Below are positions 58,379-64,000 of a DNA stretch of 64,000 nucleotides, one piece after another. The first letter of the stretch is position 1; the number at the start of each line of letters is the position of its first letter. Source of the stretch: Verticillium longisporum (Eukaryota; Ascomycota; Sordariomycetes; Glomerellales; Plectosphaerellaceae); NCBI GenBank assembly GCA_019188255.1, contig JAETXT010000010.1, forward strand, positions 3,224,001 to 3,288,000, given 5' to 3'. The notes beneath the pieces are model-generated. The model did not search any database. It worked only from the letters and a program-made list of their open reading frames with translations, and was not told where the DNA came from. The translations under genes were made by a program, and so were the position numbers.

Positions 58379-60013
58379 GGTCTTTGTCGATGTGGTGTGG
58401 ATGGAGAAGAAAGAAGGCCGGAGGGGGGGAGCCGGAGCCGGAATAAATACCGTTCCGGTAGGCACCGATATTACTGGCTTCGTCGTTCGTGACTGCCGGG
58501 TTTTCGGCCCCACCTGCCCGGCGCCGCGCCAGCACCTTCCGGATTTCACTGCAAGATGCACTAGTGGCGCACTTGAGACGGACTCACTGCCAATGATTCT
58601 GTGGCAGGGCTGTCCAAGGCTGAAGAGGGTTGTCCTTTCTTCGCCAATAGTCATGTGATCTGTTCTGCCGGATCGGGACCATGCACATGAGAGTTTGTGA
58701 GGGGGCACTTGCTTGACATCTAGTTCACGAGAATCACTGGAGAGCTTCAATGACAGGCTTAGTAAGTACGAGTGAGCATAATGTGAGCTGTTCATCCATG
58801 ACCTTTGGCAGATCGTAGCTTTGTTCTTAGCAAGCTGGTGGACAAGGCGTACGCCGTTGGCAACCGCCTTGGCAATGGTCACCTATGTGACATGTGGATA
58901 AACTGGCACTCCATGTTCAGTGCAGTGATCACCAGGAATGGGAGCCGTTGAGGAGCGCCGCCTGTACTGTATTATATCATCCGCGTTGGCTGATGCAATG
59001 ATAGCAGCGGCAAAGCTCCCGATTCAGCCTGTTCTAGAGAGATGAATATCTCTGCGACCACCTGATGATGACCGTGACCATGACATGGCCTCAGGGTCTG
59101 CCAGGTACCTGCCTGGGATGCCACAGCGGGTTGCCAGATACGATGAAGATGAGCTTGGGGAGAATTGATCCGGTGAGTTCAAGGGTCGGTTGGCAAGCCC
59201 GATGCTGTTACTGCCAGGCAAGCCAGGGCATCTGCGAGGACCGGTCCAAGCTTGACTTTCGAACTTGAACCGAAACGCCTGAACTGGTGTCATGACAAGG
59301 GAGGACATGGCTGCCAGACCTGATTTGCAAAAGCTGGTGAGCCCAGACGACATGCGTCGCGTTGGCCAGTTTGACAGCTGGCGGCTGGACACCAGCACTG
59401 CTGCCAACTGCCAGCTGTCATGAGAGCTGGCTCGATCAGAATCGACGGACATGCCCAGTCACGTCGAGACGCCTTGTTTTACTGACAGTAAGGTAGCACG
59501 CGGATCGTAAGACGAAATGCGACAACGCCACATGAGAGGCAGCAACAGGCAGCAACAGGCCTCTATGGCCCACGTCCCTCCGGGCCACGCCCACGCCCAT
59601 GCGTCACTCTTCATCAGGATGTGCCGTTCGAAAAATTTCTCTGAGCACCAACACAGCAAAAAAAGCTGCCACGGGCCAGAGGGTAAGAGAACGTAAAGAC
59701 CAGCATTCGTCTATCCCCTCGTTTCCCCTCCAGGCAATCATGGTGGAATGAAAGCTAGAGTGAATAGAGGGGAGTTGTGTTTTATGATGAAGAAGAGGAA
59801 AAGGAGAAAAAACGGGAAAAGCGCGACGGCTGCGGCGCGGTTTTGTTTCTTGCTGCTGCGGGGCGGATTTCGTTTTTCGGGGCATCGGCGCCGATCCGAG
59901 ATGAGTCAGCCGTTTTTTGGGGTTGGGGGCCTTGGCCAAGGGGGCTTGGGGGGGGGGACGGTGTGTCATCTCGCGATTCTTCAAGGCACAGGAAGATGAC
60001 AGCCCCAGCAAAT
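58379..60013. other. Intergenic region
   Basis: 1.6 kb with no supported gene. The stretch near 58379-58480 likely holds the promoter of the minus-strand gene. A G-rich run lies at about 59920-59960. Confidence 0.55.
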
Positions 60014-60108
60014 CCTTCCGTAGGTAGTGTAGTTGGTTCATCACGTTCGACTGTAACTGGTCTTCACTTCCAATCGAAAGGTCACCGGCTCGACTCCGGT
60101 CGGAAGGA
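60014..60108 (+). tRNA. tRNA-Tyr(GUA)-like gene with 16-nt intron
   Basis: The acceptor stem CCTTCCG (60014-60020) pairs perfectly with CGGAAGG (60101-60107), with discriminator A60108. Anticodon stem TTCGA (60046-60050) pairs with TCGAA (60074-60078). The loop CTGTAA+A holds anticodon GTA (60053-60055). An intron at 60057-60072 follows position 37, as expected for eukaryotic tRNA-Tyr. The T arm is ACCGG / CTCGACT / CCGGT. Pol III terminator T runs follow at about 60137-60153. Oddity: between the acceptor and the GTGT/TCAC D-stem there are four extra bases (GGTA), so the D region is longer than normal. It may be a variant or a pseudogene. Confidence 0.75.
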
Positions 60109-61375
60109 TCTCACTACCGCAGCACAGCTTCGCTAGATTTTGTAAACTTTTTTGTTCCTTTCTTTCTGCTGTTGACTGTGACTCATGGATCATCGAGCCA
60201 GCCACGACCAGCCTCACACTTGACCTGTGTGGATTGCACCACTACGAACCCTACGTAGACGCCAGCCATGGCAGACAGATGACAGACCACGTCGGCCCGT
60301 ACCCAGCATGACGACCCAACCCCAGGCACTCATCGCTCGCAGCACACATCAGGCCGAATGAAATGATTGGGAGGGAATGATTGGGATGACTGGGCTGCAG
60401 AGATGTCTCGAGCCCTTGTCACCGCCAGAGACTCGTTGTCTCTGCAGTTGGACCCAAAAGGCACCCAAGCCCCAAGCCTCAAGCACCCTGGCAAGCTCTG
60501 GCACCCAAGCAACCAAGGCACCGCCAGGAACGGCGGCGCTGGGTGTGTGGATGCTTGGGTCGAGCCAATGAAGCGAGGCCTAAAAACCAGCAGAGAGCGG
60601 GGCCTTCGGCATGTCGTGCCTCCAGTAAGAAACGGCATTGGCACTTTCCACTGAGGGGCTTCGAGGGGCGTCGACTGAGGGGCAGGGAGCCTGAGGGCAG
60701 GAGCAGTGAGCACGATGGCAGGGGCAGGGCAGAGCAGTGCATGTACAGCAGAGGCAAGAGCAGTGCACGTCCAGAGGTAGGCAGAGGCAAGAGCAGTGCA
60801 CGTCCAGAGGTAGGCAGAGGCAAGAGCAGTGCATGCACAGGCAGGTGCTGCGCGCTGCCTCTTGTCGTGACCGTGATTTCTGCCTGAACGAGGACGCGCT
60901 GCTCGAGTCACCGGCCTGCGTCCTGACGGTGCTGTGATTACAAGTTGCAACTATCGACAACTATCATACAACCATGTTCATATAGCCATCAATCATACAA
61001 ATACCATTCAGCCATCTTCATCGCCATCAAGCATACAAATATCATTCAAGCATCTTCATATAGCCCACCCTGCCAAGCTGCCCTGCTCCTCGTGCTTGTC
61101 ACTGGCCGGACCCTTCTGCCCCTCCATCCCACCGCCGATACCCCGCCACCACCCAAAACACCAAACATCCCACTTCAACAACCCCGCAGTCTCTTCCGTC
61201 TGCCTCTGCCTTGCACCTCTGCCTTGCACCTCTGCCACAGCAGCACCGCACACCAGCGAACAGCCCTTGATCATCTCCTTTCCTTCACACGCTTTCTCCT
61301 CTCTCTTCCTTTACACGCTCTCCTCTCTCTTCCTTTACACGCTCTCCTCTCCCTTCCCCACTCACACGACACATC
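60109..61375. other. Intergenic region with three tandem repeats
   Basis: No supported protein gene. It holds a 33-bp repeat at 60748-60838, a CATACAAATA.CATTCA.CCATCTTCAT repeat at about 60985-61065, and a 26-bp CTCTCCTCTCTCTTCCTTTACACG repeat at about 61290-61355 just before the PP28 start. Confidence 0.6.
60748..60838. repeat. 33-bp tandem repeat
   Basis: Units start at 60748, 60781 and 60814 (third partial). The unit begins GCAGAGGCAAGAGCAGTGCA. Confidence 0.9.
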
Positions 61376-62320
61376 ATGGCTGGTGGTGCTCCCGGTGGTA
61401 ACTCCCGCGGCCGCGGTGGCAAGTTCAAGAAGTACACTCGTGGTGGTACGTAACCTGACGTCCCGACCATCCAGCCTGCACCAAACTGCACCAGACATTG
61501 CTTCGAACCGAAAAGGCTCCAGACAACGCTAACAGACCAAGGCGGCAAGCACTTCTCCCGCGACCTGCGCCCCGTCGACTCGGAAGGCAACGAAATCAGC
61601 ATGTGGGCCGCCGGCGCCAAAGAAAAGGGCAGCGCCAACGCGTCCTCAGACGAAGAGGAGGAAGAGGACGACGACGAAGAGGACGACGACGAGGACGACT
61701 CGGCTGCCGAGGACAAGGGCCCCGTGTCGCGCGAGGAGCGCAAGAAGCTGGCCAAGGCCCGCAAGGACGCCGCCATTGCCAAGAAGAAGGCCCAGGCCGT
61801 CGAGGTCGGCGACATGCCGCCCAGCGACTCGGAAGAGGACGAGTCGGACGACGATGACGACGACATGCCCGCCAACCCGAACCACTCCAAGGCCGCGCGC
61901 AACCAGACCAAGGCCGCGACCGCCAAGAGCGGCGACGCCGGCGTCGACGACGTCACCGACGGCGTCAAGGGGCTCAGCGCCGGCGGCGCCGCGAACCGCA
62001 AGGAGCGCGAGAGCGCCGAGGCCCTCGTCGCCAAGGAGAAGTACAGGCGTCTGCACGAGGCCGGCAAGACGGATGAGGCCAAGGCCGACATGGCGCGTCT
62101 GAAGCTCATCCGCGAGCAGCGCGCGGCCGAGGGCGCACGTCGGGCCGTACGTTTCTCTCCTCGTTCTTCTTTTCCTTGAGGACAGCAGACTAACAGGATG
62201 CAGGCCGAAAAGGAGGAGCGGGAGGCGCAGGAGGCCGCTCGCAAGGCCGAGATTGACGCCAAGGAGGCCAAGAAGCGCGAGGCGGCCCTCGGCAAGAAGA
62301 CCAGCAAGAAGGCCAAATGA
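61376..62320 (+). CDS. PP28/PDAP1-domain phosphoprotein (casein-kinase substrate)
   Basis: Small, highly charged protein of the PDGFA-associated/PP28 family. The role in fungi is unclear; relatives are heat- and acid-stable phosphoproteins. Exons: 61376-61445, 61542-62146 and 62204-62320, 263 residues. The Gly/Arg-rich start (SRGRGGKFKKYTRGGGKHFSRDLRPVDSEGNEISMW) is followed by acidic Ser-rich blocks (SDEEEEEDDDEEDDDEDDS, SDSEEDESDDDDDD), typical CK2 sites. The PP28 core (NRKERESAEALVAKEKYRRLHEAGKTDEAKADMARLKLIREQRAAE) and a Lys-rich coiled tail follow. The gene is intact, and a GAAGCC hexanucleotide run follows at about 62440-62480 in the 3' region. Confidence 0.93.
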
Positions 62321-62435
62321 GGCGTGTCGCTCGCCTGTGCCTTTGTTGTATCGGGTCGTGGAGAGTCATGAACATTTCGGACGGAGTCATGAACATCTCC
62401 GGCCGGACCGCTTGTCAAACAGACTGCTGCCGTGT

Positions 62436-62466
<31 letters not shown>

Positions 62467-62739
62467 AGCTGAAGCTGAAGGCCGACGCCACGGTCGCCTT
62501 TTCATGTGTACTGATGATGTGATGCATTGGAATAAAGAAGCAGAGGCAACATGCCTCGCCTTGATGCGCTTCCGTACCGTGCCGTCTAGTTGCTGTCATG
62601 CTACTGCCTGTGCGTCCTCTGTGCGTCCTCTGTGCGTCCTCTGAGCGTCCTTCTGTTCATGTCTATCTGCAAAACACCACCGCCTAGTCTTGATCGTACA
62701 CGAATCTTGTCATTAAACGCTAGAAGCCTCAAAGCAGAA
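62321..62739. other. Convergent 3' region with two short repeats
   Basis: It contains a GAAGCC/GAAGCT hexanucleotide run (about 62440-62480) and four copies of a CTCTGTGCGTC-like unit (about 62612-62650). No gene. Confidence 0.7.
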
Positions 62740-63843
62740 CTAAAAAGATGCCTCGGCATCCTCGCCGACGCTCTCCTTCCAAAACTCGTCAAAGTCAATG
62801 CCCTCGTTGCTGAACAGGTCGCGAATCTTCTTGGCCGCATCGACCTGGCGCTCGGGCCCGAAGCCGCCCGGCTGGGTCGACTCGTACTGCACAATCTCGA
62901 TCCAGCGGAAGAACAGGTCCTCCTTGCCGACGGCGGCGAGGGCGTCGCGAAACGCAAAGACCTGCTGGCGGCGGGCGTCGACGTCAACGTCGACAGGAAC
63001 GCCGGCCTCCTGCGCGGCGTCGTCCCGGGGCTGCGCCAGGGCCATCCAGCCGTACTCGACGTGGTGGACGAGGACGACGGCGCGGAAGGCGTCGAGGGCC
63101 ATGTCCTTGCGGTCGACCAGGGCGTGCGCCGTCACCATGGCCTCCCAGTCGAGGTCCCACTCGCCGTTCATGGTCAGGTAGCCCGTCTTCTCGTGCTGCA
63201 GCATGGGCGACGTGGCCTGGCGGACGAGGGCCAGCAGGGCGGCGCGCGTCTCGGCGCTCTGGAGGACGTCGGCGCCGTCGCCGTCGCCGTTGCCGTGGCC
63301 GTTTCGGAGCTTGCGGTCCCAGTCGCGGCTGCGGCGCACGTAGATCTCCTTGTCGCGGAAGCCGACGCGGCGGCGCCACCGCAGCGGGTTGCCGTGGGTG
63401 CGGCCGAGGGCGAACTCGACGGGCCACGGCCACACGAAGACGACGAGGACGAGGTCGAGGGAGAAGGTGGCGCCGCGCCTGGCGACCTCCCAGGCGATCT
63501 GGGCCCAGGTGGCCGTGGCGGCGGCAAAGGTCGTCTCGTTGGCGGCGCCGCCGAGGCCCGCCTGGGCGAGGCGCCAGTAGTACGGCGCGATGTACCAGGT
63601 GCGCAGCAGGAAGAGGAGCACGACGACGACGTTCATGCCGAGCGGCACGAGGAAGATGTTGCGCTTGAAGGCCGTCGGCTTGAGGTCGACGTGGGTGATG
63701 TAGACGTGCGCCGGGTCGAGGTGGGCGAGGAACGGCGCCAGCGCGGCCGCCGCCGGCTTGAAGGGGGCTGGCGGCACGGTCGGGTCGCTGGGACGGGCGG
63801 GGGGCTTGGCCCGCGAGCGGACGGCCTTGACTTTGGGGGCCAT
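62740..63843 (-). CDS. Two-TM membrane protein of unknown function
   Basis: Single exon, 367 residues, ATG at 63843. The Lys/Arg/Pro-rich N-terminus is followed by a first TM segment (FLVPLGMNVVVVLLFLLRTW, about residues 65-85) and a second (FSLDLVLVVFVWPWPVEFAL, about 125-145). A large, likely cytosolic domain follows (RWRRRVGFRDKEIYVRRSRDWDR..GYLTMNGEWDLDWEAMVTAHALVDRKDM..VEYGWMAL) and an acidic end. NGHGNGDGDGAD comes from another short repeat. I do not recognise a named family; it looks like a conserved fungal membrane protein. Confidence 0.85.
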   Translation of the reverse strand: MAPKVKAVRSRAKPPARPSDPTVPPAPFKPAAAALAPFLAHLDPAHVYITHVDLKPTAFKRNIFLVPLGMNVVVVLLFLLRTWYIAPYYWRLAQAGLGGAANETTFAAATATWAQIAWEVARRGATFSLDLVLVVFVWPWPVEFALGRTHGNPLRWRRRVGFRDKEIYVRRSRDWDRKLRNGHGNGDGDGADVLQSAETRAALLALVRQATSPMLQHEKTGYLTMNGEWDLDWEAMVTAHALVDRKDMALDAFRAVVLVHHVEYGWMALAQPRDDAAQEAGVPVDVDVDARRQQVFAFRDALAAVGKEDLFFRWIEIVQYESTQPGGFGPERQVDAAKKIRDLFSNEGIDFDEFWKESVGEDAEASF

Positions 63844-64000
63844 GGCGGTGTGTGACGGAGGAGTTTGTCAGAGTGAGACGGAGAGGGAATCTGGGCTGTA
63901 GCTAGAAGCTCGAGCTTGAACTTTGGTGGACATGTCGGGTAGCTGCATGGGTATGCACCTTGGGAGTCATGCAATAAAGCAGATGTATTAGCCCCGATAC
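63844..64000. other. Upstream region of the membrane-protein gene
   Basis: 157 bp at the window edge, likely promoter. Nothing further is visible. Confidence 0.5.

Noticed and set aside
59024..59452. 142-codon minus-strand frame
   Set aside because: Ser-rich with no recognisable domain. Not enough to call a gene.
60053..60055. The tRNA-Tyr as an amber suppressor explaining the in-frame TAGs
   Set aside because: The anticodon is GTA, which reads UAU/UAC and not UAG.

Overview
The window is eukaryotic nuclear DNA from a filamentous ascomycete, most likely a Sordariomycete. Genes are split by short introns (mostly 45-150 bp, GT..AG, often with a CTAAC/CTGAC-like branch site). Coding DNA is GC-rich. 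Several gene families are diagnostic: a Pmk1/Fus3-type MAP kinase, an ApsB/Mto1-type coiled-coil protein, POM152, a casA-type metacaspase and UTP22. Intergenic DNA carries TACCTA/TAGGTA clusters that I associate with Hypocreales and relatives. Species was not determined.

Layout. 0-2 kb: 3' end of SEC24 (+). 2-6.8 kb: non-coding, with a diverged repeat and the long leader of the MAP kinase gene (6797-8056, +). 9.7-10.6 kb: TLDc/OXR1 gene (-). 11.7-14.0 kb: mucin-like single-pass membrane protein (-). 18.2-20.5 kb: conserved-looking protein of unknown function (+). 20.5-26.1 kb: gene-poor. 26.1-28.1 kb: metacaspase (+). 28.8-33.1 kb: Mto1/ApsB-like coiled-coil protein (-). 34.2-36.1 kb: F-box/YccV protein (+). 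36.4-38.3 kb: UCH37-type deubiquitinase (-). 39.5-43.8 kb: POM152 nucleoporin (+), whose first intron is almost wholly a hexanucleotide microsatellite. 43.8-46.5 kb: repeat-rich, non-coding. 46.5-49.9 kb: UTP22/Nrap (-). 50.9-52.6 kb: mitochondrial succinyl-CoA:3-oxoacid CoA-transferase (+). 52.9-58.4 kb: three genes of unknown function. 60.0 kb: intron-containing tRNA-Tyr-like gene. 61.4-62.3 kb: PP28/PDAP1-domain phosphoprotein (+). 62.7-63.8 kb: two-TM membrane protein (-).

The genes are mostly housekeeping and do not form an obvious cluster: vesicle coat, MAPK signalling, nuclear pore, rRNA processing, microtubule nucleation, ubiquitin turnover, ketone/CoA metabolism. I see no secondary-metabolite cluster and no intact transposon.

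The most striking signal is that seven of the fifteen protein genes are interrupted by one small lesion while their reading is preserved on both sides. Three have an in-frame TAG, each preceded by C, so each reads CTAG: SEC24 at 347, metacaspase at 27991, and the 57.2-58.4 kb gene at 57845. Four have a one-base shift in a homopolymer: the mucin-like gene, the Mto1-like gene, the F-box gene and the 54.9-56.7 kb gene. The frameshifts look like consensus errors. The CTAG trio is harder to dismiss and could be nonsense alleles, systematic miscalls or recoded codons. The second theme is tandem-repeat expansion, both inside genes (POM152 intron, UCH37, SCOT linker and others) and in gene flanks.
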